DNA of 64,000 bases from Dolomedes plantarius (lineage: Eukaryota > Arthropoda > Arachnida > Araneae > Dolomedidae): NCBI GenBank assembly GCA_907164885.2, contig OU015497.1:72028898-72092897 (forward strand), written 5' to 3'. The notes below the pieces were generated by a model. The model was not told the origin of the DNA, did not search any database, and saw only the letters and a program-made list of their open reading frames with translations. A program made the position numbers and the translations under genes. Positions 41,301 through 54,800 of this stretch are shown piece after piece (position 1 is the first letter of the stretch; each line of letters opens with the position of its first letter).

Positions 41301-44300
41301 ACTAGTTCCAATTTTATTTAACTTATAGATGATCAAATTTTGTGAAATCCTTACCACATATCCCTATACCAACGAGGTAAAAATAAATGATTTATATTTA
41401 TGTTTAGGCTTGGCATCAAAGACAGAGAGTAGCGAGGTGTTCCTTTTGTCTTCCGCTGCATTGGCCAATTTATCATTCGCGGACGATGTTCTGAGGAGAA
41501 TGAAGGAAAACAAAGTGCTAGAGATCTTGGTGGGGGCCTGCAGAAACAGCCCTCATGCAGCGTCACTTTTCATCAAAGACCAGGTAAAGATATTTCCATT
41601 TTTATGTAGTGTATATTCTGTAAAAATAAATTGTTCAAATAAGTATAAAGCTTATTGTTTAGGAAAATGACACCTCAGACACCAATTGGGCAGAAGGTAG
41701 ATGGATAACTTCCATCTGTGATCTGAGAGCATCAAATTTTATTTTCCTCGATTAAGGAAACAATGGACGTTAAGATTTTTTTTTACTTTTTATCATAGAG
41801 ATATGAAATTTGTGCATATATATACATTTCACCTCAATTATATAGAATATGTTAAAAGAAATTTCCAATCTATATATATAAAACAGTTCCGTAACTGACT
41901 GACTCACTGACATACAACGCACAGACCAAACCGCTGGACCTAAAGGGCTGAAATTTTGCATGGCGATTCTTCTTATAGTGTAGAAGTGCACTAAAAAAGA
42001 TTTTTGAAAAATTCTTCTTAGATTTTTTTAAATTAAATTTTTAAGCTGTTTTTGTAACTGTTTTTAAAGTTTGCATTTAAAACAATAATTTTAGAGTTAT
42101 AAAATTTATATCACGTGAAAGATCATAAAAATTCCTTTAAAATGAAATTTTTTTCGAATCTTTACCTCCATTTTCTGATTTTTGGTGAATTTTTTAAGAT
42201 TAATTTTTAGAATCTATATATATAAAACGCGTAGGCATGCGGCACAAAAATCGACGATATTTCTACACTCCGAATGGCAACGGCTGCCACTATCAGATGC
42301 AAACATTAGCGGCCGTCCGCAATTTGCAACCGCGTGTCAACATGGATTTACGCACTGAAATCATGAATGTTCGAAAGCGAGCTGCGCGATCAAGTGAAAA
42401 TTGGGAACAGTCTTAAGAAAGAAAGAGAAGAAATAATTCATTAAGAGAGAGGCGTGAAAGAGAGAGCATAAATAATCGCGAGGTTAGGCTTAACCGTCGC
42501 CGGCATAGCAATAAACAACCAGTAATAGTTAATTTTCTACACTTTTTTCAGTACTTGCTGAAATTTTACTCCATTTTATAAGTAAAGAAATTTTCTCTAC
42601 AATTTATTATTTGATTACTATTTAATATTATTATTTGATATGATTAAGTGTAGATATCTGAAATGTAAACAGTAATACATACAGAGAGTGATGTAATCAA
42701 CACTATATTTTAAAATTTTCTCCCAACAATTTCTTATTTGTTGTAATGATAAAGTGTAGATATCTTAATTTTGAAAAATTGCTGAATTTTTGCTCCATTT
42801 TATAAGTGAAGCAATTTTCCCAACAATTTATTATTTGATATGATTAAGTGTAGATATCTTAATTGTAAACAACAATACTTACAGAGAGTGGTGTAATCAA
42901 CACTATATTTTAAATTTTTCCCCAACAATTTCTTATTTGTTGTAATGATAAAGTATAGATATCTTAATTTTGAAAAGTAGTACATTTTTAAAAGCATTGA
43001 TGTTGGGTTTCTCAGTCTTATCTTTAACTCTTTTCTGAGGTAATGGAAATTCACATTTTTTGATCACGATGTTCTAGAATCAGCCTTATAGAGAATACCC
43101 CTTATCAACATATACAGAGGCTGTTCACACATTTTTTAGACGATGTATATTGTATTCACAAAACTAAATTACATAAAATTCTTGTGTTTTAAATGTTCTA
43201 TTTGACATCCCTTATTCTGAACTATCTTTCGACACCGCAATTTCCAGGATAATAATGTCTTTTGAAGTGCCAGAAGAAGTATTCTATCCCATTCCTCCTG
43301 AACAGCTTTCCAGAGTCCTGTAAGGGTTTTGGGACGACGTTTGGATAATGCAGATTTTAAAAGTCCGAAAGCACAAAAATCCATAGGTGATACATCGGGA
43401 GATTTAGTAGGGATATCAGTGAAGGGTATGGCCTTGATACCAGTTTTTTGTTCCATTTCTTTTAGGAAATTTACAGTGGATTTTGATGTGTGACTGCTAG
43501 CTTTGTCCTGATGGAGTCTCACAGATTGATGGCACTGTGGGTAAAGCGATGGCATTTCATTCAGAAAAATTGGCGATAAAATATGTTCCTGATAGTATTT
43601 GGAGTTAATCTTGACATTTTTTTCCACTCTCTTTATTTTTAACTTGCCATTATAAGAAAAACCAGCAACAATCATGAATCCCTTAGAAAAACTTTCTTTG
43701 AACCATGTATTTAAATTTTTTTCTCCCCTTTTATGATAATAAATGGCTCTTTTTATGTTGCAATCATTTAAATACACCCATGATTCATCTATTGTGACAA
43801 TTGTTTTCCATTTTTCTTTGGATAAATGTTTCTCATACAGAATTCTGCAGCGTGTCCTGCGTTCAGCGATATGATTTGGAAGAAGACGATGCACATTGCG
43901 TTTTATCGCTTTCTTAAGATTTAAATCAACGTTTATCATTTTGTTTACAGTGGACACCGAGCATTTTAATAATTTTGCAACTGTCCTTTGACTAGGAGGA
44001 TTTTCTTTTAACATTAAACAACGTACCTTTGCCGTTGTTTAATGTTAAAAGAAAGATGAAACGAAGATGTCCGTTTTTTCCTTGGATTCTTGTTTGGAAA
44101 TTTTATCCCACTTGAGGCTCCAATTTGACGTTTTTTTCCTTTCTTGTTGACGATATTACCTATCGACGCTTTAGATATCACAAAACCATGACTCTCACAT
44201 CGTTTTTGGATAACGGAGTATGCATATTTCTCTTCGGAAAGAGCATAAATGTAGCCTTCGAACCACTGCTTTGTTAAAAACGCCATTTTGAATAAAAACA

Positions 44301-47300
44301 AAACTTTCAAGCCGCAGACGATAATTTTGACTTTTAAAAACATAGTACAATTGCAATTATTTCTTTTGCAACAAATGATTTTTTATTACCGCTTACCAAA
44401 ATCGTCTAAAAAATGTGTGAACAGCCTCTGTATTTGTGATGACAGGTAATGGTAACATTCCTTACATATGTTACTTTCAGTTGCGTTGTTTTGCAAAAGA
44501 AAATATATAACTAAAAGAGACCATGCTGGTCGCGCAGCGGCTAGTTTAATTTATTAAATGCTGATCACGTGATTTCTTTTTCTGGTACTTTAAATTAATT
44601 TATCGTTACGTTCATAGCAACGAAATAGACAAAAAAAAATTTTTCTTGCTAATGCAGGCAGACGAATGGAAATTATCCAAAAAAATATTAAAATACAGTA
44701 AAAGATATGCTCCTCAAACTGTACTATATTAACTGTACTATATCCTTTAGTATGTTCTATTAGATTTAATTTGAATATTTTCTACTACATCATTTTGTCT
44801 ATAAAAATATCCCTTCCGATTTTTTTATAAATACATTTTTTCGTTTTTTTACATCAATTGCATACATTGATCGTTGTATTTATTATAAATATATTTAAAC
44901 ATATTTTTGGCATTAATTGCATACATTGACCTTTGTATTTAATTCGAATGTACTCCGTAGCGAAGTATGGGTTTTCAGCTAGTCTTATTATAATTGCAAG
45001 ATTTTTTTTAATTTAAAATTTATGTACAAAATTTTAAAATGCTCCTTGCGACTGAATTTTTTAGATATTTCCTCGATTTTGCTTTTTAATCACTTAAAAC
45101 AGTATTACAAACAAATCTGGTTATCAATTATTCAGTCCCTTGAATAGTTAATTTTCAGAGATTTTTTTTTCTGAATTCCATTCCAATTTTCATCAAAATT
45201 TTCCCTTTTAACAAGTTATAAATCAAATTTAATTACCTTTATGAAGTTGAATTGCAAAATGCATACCCAGTTTATTTGTAAATAGTATCAGTATTGTTCC
45301 TTATCAATTTCATGAATTTTGAACAAAAAATTAAGCCACATGGAGCATTTAAAAAATCTATAAAAGCCTAGAAAAGTCTGTTTTGAGAAAAACAGATTTA
45401 TAGTTTATTACTACACTCACATTTATTACTTACTTTGTAGAAGCTTCATAAATGATTTTTTACTTGGAAAAAACTATTTGGGTACTATTATCCTACAGAA
45501 ATATATATTTTTTTTACAATAACACAATGAATCTACGTATATATATATAACAGTTCCGTGACTGACTGACAGGTAACGCACAGACCAAACAGCTAGACCT
45601 AAGGGCTGAAATTTTGCATGGCAATTATTTTTATAGTGTAGGGGTGCACTCAGAAAGATTTTTAAAAAATTCTTCTTAGATTTTTTAAATTAAATTTTTA
45701 AGCTTTTTTGTAACTTTTTAAAGTTTGCATGTAAAATAATAATCTAAGGGTTATAAAATTTATATCACGAGAAAGATCAAAAACATTCCTTTAAAATGAA
45801 ATCTTTTTCGATTCTTTACCACCATTTTCTGATTTTTGGTGAAATTTTAAATATTAATTTTTAGCATTTAATTTATTAAATGCTCATCACGTGGTTTCTT
45901 TTTTTTTGTGATACTTTAAATTAATTTTGCGTCACGTGCATAACAACAAAATAAATTGACAGAAAAGTATTAAAATACGGTAAAAGATAAAATTTAACCT
46001 CTAGACTCATTGAGAGGGAAGTTTTTAAAGAATTTAATTCAAATTAGTATGTTTTATGGATATTAAACATACAAATTAATTGCCTACATTGACCGTTGTA
46101 TTTAATTTGAATATACTCCGTAGCGATGCACGGGTATTCAGCTAGTATTACAATAAAAAAGATTTGCTCAAATAAAAGTCCTTACTATCACTTGATATTA
46201 CTCCTTCCATATAATCACTTAATATTATTCCTTTAATTCTCAATCTCTTTCATGGCTGTCTTCTAAGTGCTATTTTCTCCCTTTCTTTCAATTTTCCTGG
46301 TCTTCGGGTGTGTCCCGTGTGTGTGTGTGTGTCTGGTGGTCGTAAAATATCGCCTCCATCTTTTCCCATTTCGAGCGTCCAGCCACCTCCCACGCCGTTT
46401 CTCCTTGAAATTTTCGGTGGTCTCTCTTATAGTATATACAAAGAGCGGCCATTGATTTCCAGGACTGATCTAATAACTCCAGAAAATATTATATGAAATG
46501 CATACCCATTTAATATGTTTCGAAGTAACTCCCACCTGCCGTAATGCACTTCTGTGCTCGGCTCTATAAGTTTCGGAAACAACTTTTAAATTCCTCTTTC
46601 GGAATGCTCTTTAATTTGGAGTCACCGTTTTCTTGATGGCTTCGACATCCTCAAATCTTGTTCCCTTCAGCAAATTGGCCCAGCATGAGGTCACGGAGAT
46701 GCAGCATCCTCCATACTGTACCAAATCCGAGCGACGGGTAGATATTCTAAAAGTGAATTTCAAATACAGAAATAAATATGCCAGTTACCGCAAATATAAT
46801 AATAGAAATTTATATAACATTAAATCTTTAGTACACTTTCTCGAAACTTGCAGAAATGTAGACAAAATAAAAAACGTTGAATCTTCGCTGGAAGCTAACA
46901 ATTCTAGCACCAAAGAACGTTTCTTTAAAATGGTGGAATTCAGACACAATAATTAATTACAATATAACAATTATTAACAAGTAGCATACGATCTTAATTT
47001 TCCCTCCTTCTAAGGACCTCGTCTTAAACCAGCCGAGACTGAAATTTTCCACAAGGAGAATCACCTGTTGAAAACCCGTGTTGCCACACCGCTCAACCAA
47101 ACCATTTTCTAACAATAGACCCAAGAGCAGGATTTATTACTTACTCCATGGTAGACGCGTGAAAACCATTGTTTTATTTAACGTGGACTCCAAAACATCG
47201 CATGCTGGCGATAACACGCCAAGTTGGCCCCAAACTCGTAACAATACTCTCCGAACTTAGCACCGGCAGACTTTTTTGTTTCCAAAACTGAAAGATTTGC

Positions 47301-48101
47301 TGAAGGGAACAAGATTTGAGGATGTCGAAGCCATCGAGAAAACGGTGACGTCCACATGAAAGAGCATTCCGAAAGAGGACTTTAAAGATTGTTTCCGAAA
47401 CTCATACAGCCGAGCACAGAAGTGCATTACGACAGGTGGGAGTAACTTCGAAACATATTAAATGGGTATGCATTTCATGTAATATTTTCTGGAGTTATTA
47501 GATCAGTCCTGGAAATCAATGTCCGCACCTTGTAATAGTGTTTTGCTCCTCCTCTCATTTGTAAATTGTTTATAGTGACAATCACACCTATTGTTCTTCT
47601 ACCTAACTATGAATTACTAATAAGTTCGAAACGTGCAGCCCTCCATTTAATTATATTGTGGATTTTAAGAAGTTGCATGTTCCTGTTTTAAGATATTCAG
47701 TTATACCTTTTATTTAACCCCCTCCCCAAATAAAAAATAAATAAAAACTATATGAATAAACACTCGACTGCTTATTAACATCATAAGTGATGTATAATTT
47801 GTGTAGATCAGGCCTGCACAACATATGGCACGCGGGCCGCATGCGTCCTGCTAGCATTCACTCTGTGGTCCCTAAGTCTTTTGTGAAGATGCATAGTATT
47901 ATAAATATTAAAGAAGAAGAAAAAAAAATCAGGTAGTCTCTTCTAACGAAACTACCGCGAGTTATTAACTTAGGATTACTTATCGTTGCTTACCTCTTTT
48001 GTATCTATATATGTATGTATGTGTTTTGTATGCATAGATAGATAGATAGATAGTATATATCTATCTATCTATATATCTATATCTATATATATATCTATAT
48101 A

Positions 48102-48183
<82 letters not shown>

Positions 48184-48733
48184 CACACATATATATGATA
48201 TCAAAATTTTGACGCATCTTGGTAATTTTCTGTTTAGCTGTTTACTGCTTGCCCAAGCGATAGACTGGGTTTGACGCGCTGCTAAAATTATAACTCGCGA
48301 GGACGGATGGATGGACGGTTTTAGCGTCTGAAATTTTGCCGTTATGGAGGAACGTAATCCTACGTTAAAAAGAAATATTATTTTTTGATTCGTAATATTA
48401 CTAGAAATATATAAGCAATGAATATTAATAATTTTTTAATTTTTAAAAATAATCAGCAATTGACACCCATACCTTGCTTTCCGGCCTAGATACGTTCAGG
48501 AAAAGTTGGCCGTAAAGCGAAACGCCGTATAACAAATCAATTATTTTGATACAAACCCATACAAATTTAATTGGATCTGTTCCAATTTTTATAAATAATA
48601 TAGTTTTTAGTTCATAAAGCATTTTATTCTTTTTATTTCCTATGAAAATACTTACATAAAAATAAAAGTACAAAACAATGTAACAATAAACAGAAATTTA
48701 AAATATAAACATATAAACAAAATAAATCATATG

Positions 48734-48770
<37 letters not shown>

Positions 48771-51700
48771 AAAAACATAAAATAAAATGTCTAAAAACTG
48801 TTTTAATGTGATGACAAACATTAACACGAAGTATCACTAAGCTATAATATGCTGCCATCATCACTTTCCGATGTTGTGGCCGTATAACGAAACAATGTGG
48901 GCCGTAAATCGAAAAGTGCCGTAATTAAAAAACGCCGTTATAGCGAAATGCCGTATAAAGAGCGGCCATATAGCGAGGTATAGGTGTATTCTTTTTTAGA
49001 TAAAATATTTTACACTTTCCCCATCTATTCCTTTTTACTTTTCTTTTTTTTTTTTTTCGGCCCGCATCAGCTTTCCGCAAGTCATACACATTTCAAGTAC
49101 TGCAGGCCTGGTGTAGAGGATAAATTTTTTTTTTTTTTTTCTGCGAGATTCTAACAGGCTAATTCTTCCCCGCAGGTCGTCACCGTGCTGGCGAACATGG
49201 CTGCGAAGGAAGAGTACCGCAGCGACCTGTGTTCCGGGGGCGGCCTGGTGCTCCTGCTCTGCTTCCTGCAACTGCGGCCCACCGCGGGACACGGACCCCC
49301 GCAGCTGGCTGCCTGCGAAAGGATACAGCAGAAGGCGGCCATCGCGCTGGCACGACTCTGCACCAATCCGGAGACTTCCAACATCGTTGCCGAGATGCAA
49401 GGTGGGATTTTTTTTTACTTTCTTAATAAAAAATACCATGGGTATTTCTAGTAACTTGATTGCGGCACTCATATCCTGTGTTCGGCAATGTGCTCCGATT
49501 TCTCTATTTAGATACCACGTTTCCTCGAAAATAAGATCGGGTCTTATACAGTCGAACCCCGTTATAACGAACTTCAAGGAACCGAAGGTTTTGTTCGCTT
49601 TATCCGGTGATTCGCTGTATCCGAACTATTAAGAAAAAGGCTAGAGTTCACAAAATGTATAACTCATTAGTTGTAATGTGTATTCAGTAATGATGTACAG
49701 TCGAACCCCGTTATAACGAACTTAAAGGAACCGAAGGTTTTGTTCGCTTTATCCGGTGATTCGCTGTATCCGAACTGTTAAGAAAAAGGCTAGAGTTCAC
49801 AAAATGTATAACTCATTAGTTGTAATGTGTATTCAGTAATGATGTACAGTCGAACCCCGTTATAACGAACTTCAAGGAACCGAAGGTTTTGTTCGCTTTA
49901 TCCGGTGATTCGCTGTATCCGAACTGTTAAGAAAAAGGCTAGAGTTCACAAAATGTATAACTCATTAGTTGTAATGTGTATTCAGTAATGATGTACAGTC
50001 GAACCCCGTTATAACGAACTTCAAGAACCGAAGGTTTTGTTCGCTTTATCCGGTCATTCGCTGTATCCGAACTGTAAATAAAAATGCTAGAGTTCACAAA
50101 ATGTATAACTCATTAGTTGTATTGTGTATTCAATAATGATGTATTAAAAAATGCTAAAAATCTATTAATAATTACAAGATAAAAAGAACTTTTTATAAAC
50201 CATGTTTTTAAATTTTCTGTTGAATCATATAAATTTGACAATTCTATGTATTAATAAATACTTTTTAAAAATTTTTTTGATGAATTATCCCATCAACTTG
50301 AAAGAAAATTAAGTTAATTGGAAATTAACTTGCGTTTAACTTTTCGTTCCCGTCCCGGCTGATAGATGGCTGCAACAGTCTACAAAACAAAATTAAGTGA
50401 AAATAACTGAAAGTTAATTTAATTCTGCTTAAAGCTGGCTAAAAGTATTTAAAAAATGCATTGTCATCGTGTTCTGAGCTATTCTAAATGTTTTAAATGT
50501 CTAGCTAGTCGGGAAGTTAGTTAAAAATCGATTACAAGATTTGTAAGGGACAAACACACACACAAACAAACAAGAAAGCAATTTAATAAATACATGGTAA
50601 TAAAAATGATCATTAATGAATTAAATCGACTAAAATCGATTACATTAAACTGACACAATACTAATTAAATTATGTACAATGGGAAAATGGCGGGACCAAA
50701 ATTTTCGTTAGTTTTATCGGTGAGTTCGTGATATACCGGGTTTGCTATAACGGGGTTCAACAGTTAATTTTTACTCCAAAAGACGCATTAGGGCTTTTTT
50801 TAGGGGATGTCTTATTTTTCCATGCACAACAATTTACATTTATTCATTTTTAACAATCTACATTTATTCTTATATTCATGTACAAAATTTACATTTATTG
50901 ATGTTACAGGCATGTCATCTTCTTTTAGAACATCGTCATAAATCTCCAAACCCCGAATTCCGGCCTGAATTTCTTGCGACTTCTTAACAAAAACTGTTAA
51001 GAATAATGGACTACACAAAGCGACTAAAAATTGCAGGCACAAAATTCAGAACGCGTTTCTTTATTTCACACGAGCGCATTAAATCGCACACAAGTTGTAT
51101 GTCCGTTACATCACACGACGTATTGAATTATGAAGATTTTAATAAGTCGCAATCACGTCCGTTCGCTATCAAACGCGTACGTGTGTTGTGACTGCACTCC
51201 TATTGGCCATTCTGCAATAAGTCTGGCATCCGTCTGGCTGATGATTTTAACTGGGGCTTATTTTGGGAGTAGGGCTTATATTACGAGTAACCTGGAAAAT
51301 TATGCTAGGGCTTATTTTCCGACTAGGTCTTATTTTCGGGGAAACACGGTAATCACAAAACGAGGGTTGATTCTGTTGTTTTAATATGGAAGTTTATTCA
51401 CGAAGTCGTATTGGCCCAGGTGCCTTTGTCTTAAATTTAACTGCCAGAATTCATATACACAAAAAAAAATAAATAAATAAAATCTAATTATTAAAACATT
51501 CCATTAATGAAAGAAATTTTGTCATCACATGGAAAATACAGTCGAAAATGGCAACCTCGGCTCACTTTAAAAAGTTTAGTGTTCAGTTCTAAATCTGTGC
51601 AATTCTTAGTTTTCGCCGTCTTGTGACTTGGTTTTATGAACTGGAGAGTTTTTTTTAATATTTAAAAAAAAAACTTTTAACGTAGTATTACGTTCCTCCA

Positions 51701-51840
51701 TAACGGTCCTCCGGAAAGCAAACTTTCAGATGTCCTGCGTCAAGAGTTATAATTTTGGCACCGCGCCAAACCCAATCTGTATCGCTTGGGCAAGCAGTAA
51801 ACAGTTAAACGGAAAAGTACCATAATGCGTCAAAATTTTG

Positions 51841-51897
<57 letters not shown>

Positions 51898-54800
51898 CCG
51901 GGTGTCCCAAAAATAACCGACGATTTGAAAAATCAATTAAAGAAAAACGGAAGGCGATAGAAATGTACTGTTTGCTGCATTCTGCTTAGGTAACCAGGGA
52001 ATTTATTCTCACCAAAATCATTTTCAAAATTCGTTACAAAGTTCGTCAACAGATGGCGCTGCTGACTAGGAAAACCTATAAAACAATGTTTTCAAAATAA
52101 CCACCGTTTGCAGCAACAACGTGGCGCAGTCTGAGGTCAAAATTCGTAGACGCCCGTGCAAACATTTCAGTTTCAATGTTCTGACAAGCAGCAGAGATGT
52201 TCCAGTTCATCTACAGTTTGTGGATTGTGACGATACACCTGGTCTTTCAAGTACCCCCACAGAAAACAATCGCATGGCGTCAAATCTGGCGAATAGGGAG
52301 GCCAATCCATGCCACTTTGCGTATGCTTCTTGCTTTGAAAACATTGTTTTATAGTTTTTCACGGTCAGCAGCGCCATCTGTTGACGAACTTTGTAACTAA
52401 TTTTGAAAATTGGTGAGAATAAATTCCCTGGTTACCTAAGCAGAATGCAGCAAACCGTACATTTCTATCACCCTCCGTTTTTCTTTAATTGATTTTTCAA
52501 ATCGTCGGTCATTTTTGGGACACCCGGTACATATACATAGATACATATGTGCATACACCTTTATATAGATACATATATACATGTATCTTTTTATACAGCC
52601 ATACTTTTAACCCCTTCACACTTCCTATGACCACCGTTGTGTTCTAGAAGTTTTAAATACAAGGGTGCTCTACTTTTGTCGTGCATTTGGTGCAACTTAT
52701 CCTATTTGGTTCTTGCGCCAGAAAATTCAAATCAACCATATATACATAACACATACATACATATGTACATACAAAAGAGGTAAGCAACGATAAGTAATCC
52801 TACGTTAATAACCCGCGGTTGTTTCGTTAAAGGAGACTACCTGAATTTTTTTTAAACTTTTAGGGTTAAATCTTTGACCTAGTATTTAAAACTTAAAGGC
52901 TAATGTTTCATTGATAGCTCGGAGTCCTGTTTTCTCTGTATTAAAGTGAATACTGGACAGTGACCCTCTTTGGAGAAAATGAGCTGCTCCCCTCACATCC
53001 GAGAAAACTGCAGTAGCAAGGCATACGGACCTTGTGTTAAACCGGACTTACAAATCATCCATTACTTCGCGTTTTATACATCACACTACAGATTTTTGCG
53101 CTGCTTTCTCAAATTGAAACGCACCATTCTGAACGAAAGTTTGTATAGATAAGCACTCAATTGAAATAATTTTGTTCTTACACTTTAACATGCTGATGAC
53201 TGTTATATAACTATGCATCAATAAGTCATTATATGTTATAAAACAAATTCCGTTGTCGTATAACTAGAGTCTTTTCATACAATGTTTCATCTCTCCATTT
53301 CATTGAGAGCTTCACCTTCACATAAATAATTACTTCGTATGAAAGTGATTTCGCAAATTACGAATATATGAGCCATAAATGTCAAAATGAAATACTCTTA
53401 GATGTTAATATTATTAATTATTGTACTAACTTTAATTTTATTGTACTAATCTTTAATTTTATGTAGGGTTTATCCCCCTCTTTAGCGTAATCACATTATA
53501 CATGTTTTTCTTCATTTACTTAATTATATTTTTCTCTTTAGGTATCCAACGATTAGTGAAGCTATGCAAAGTCAGAAAAGAGCGCAATGACAGCGATTCC
53601 GTTTTAGTCGCATGTTTGGTAAGTACTTAATTTTTCTCAAGTAAAGTCAATACTTTAGTTTTGCCTTCAATCATTTTATACTCGAAGTTTCAATAAGACA
53701 ACGATATCAATAACGTAGTTTTAAATATTAAACTAATCTAATTGTTTATCTATTGTATATAAGTAAAATTATTAATTTTGTTGTTAAATGAATATTTGAA
53801 ACCTTCAACAATAAATGTGGAATGAAAAATGTCACATACAACATTTTACAATTCACACTTTTTTCTTTTTTCTCAAAAGGCCAGTAGTTCACTGAATCTA
53901 AAAAAAGTCCATGTCAGACGATATTGCATAAAAATTAACTGCATTAAAAGCCCACATAACATTATTACCTTTTCTATGTAGGACTCCTGTTGAAATACCA
54001 AGATGAAAGTCCTCATAAACTTGAATATGTGATGTCAGCTGATGCATCACTTTAACCTATGAATAACGGGCGATTTTATGGGTCACGGGTGATCTTGAAT
54101 GCCGTAGTGCGTTGGGGTAACGGAAAATTATAAGATATTCCTTACAAAATCATGTTCTATTAAGGGACAGACATGAATCGTAAATTAACGACATAATAGT
54201 ATTAAATATCCCCTTTTTGGCAATTTTGGTGGGAAGCTAACTTACGAATATAAAGTTTGCCGATTGAGGCCTTCAAGATTCATGAATTAAGTAGTTAACA
54301 TTTTGTGCCCGTCAATAATACCAGCAATTCACTCCTTTCATGAACCTAAAGGACTTCTTGCTTCCAATAGAAAATTTACTACTTACTCTATCCTTCAATG
54401 AAGCATAAAGAATGTGTTTCTTGCGCTGTATATTTTGTACCTCAATTCGTAACAGACGATGGTTCTTTCCGAAGTAGACTGTTTGACTGCACTTTGTCAG
54501 TCACCAGTATAAATTTACAGAAATCCCGCATCAGGAAATCTTACCCTCCCGCGTACTCATCGGCCATGCCTTGCTGAGGAGCCATTAACAAGTACCCTGG
54601 GTCCAAGGCTACCTGTAAGCTGGATATTTTTGTTTATGGTACGTAATTTCACCATCTCCAAACAATCCCTTTTCTGCTCACCCTCCACAACAATATTTGA
54701 GCGTCTCATTTGCCAAATCGGTTATCGGTTAAGTCCATAGTAATTAATGACAGAAGGCAAAGACTTAAGGAACATGTGGAGACTACTACAATGTTAGCTT

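Larger units (their letters stand above)
34778..41407 (+). other. insc intron
   Basis: Besides the listed elements, 35900-38740 is AT-rich intron without recognisable repeats or coding. A cluster of short GTTGG/CCAAC inverted words lies at 40058-40185, possibly a small MITE, unproven. Confidence 0.5.
43115..44430 (-). mobile_element. rosa-type (DD41D) mariner
   Basis: TA target duplications at 43113-43114 and 44431-44432. The terminal inverted repeats are identical over 30 bp and begin CAGAGGCTGTTCACACATTT. 1,316 bp. The uninterrupted version of the target is visible in Helitron-2 copy a. Confidence 0.95.
42213..44544 (+). mobile_element. Helitron-2, copy b, inside Helitron-1
   Basis: Starts TCTATATATATAAAACGCGT, ends GTCGCGCAGCGGCTAG, and sits exactly between A and T of the host Helitron. 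At 42340-42530 a basic reading frame remnant ([16 protein letters not shown]) may derive from a Helitron-encoded protein. A mariner is inserted at 43115-44430. Confidence 0.9.
41869..44982 (+). mobile_element. Helitron-1, copy b, host of two nested elements
   Basis: Starts TCTATATATATAAAACAGTT after an A, and ends TTTTCAGCTAG before a T. Sequence at its break (TTTTTAGAA ... TTTAATTTATTAAATGC) is contiguous in copy a at 24.6 kb. The interruption is the Helitron-2 at 42213-44544. Confidence 0.88.
49515..51349. mobile_element. MITE with AAAATAAGACC-type ends, host of the Tigger-like array
   Basis: TA at 49513-49514 and 51350-51351. Ends CCACGTTTCCTCGAAAATAA and, inverted, CCGTGTTTCCCCGAAAATAA. 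The interior repeats GGGCTTATTTT and GTCTTATTTT motifs. The Tigger-like array interrupts it at 49549. Confidence 0.8.

Noticed and set aside
48444..48827. Open frames rich in Tyr and Ile on the - strand
   Set aside because: They are translations of (AT)n and AT-rich MITE sequence, with no family resemblance.
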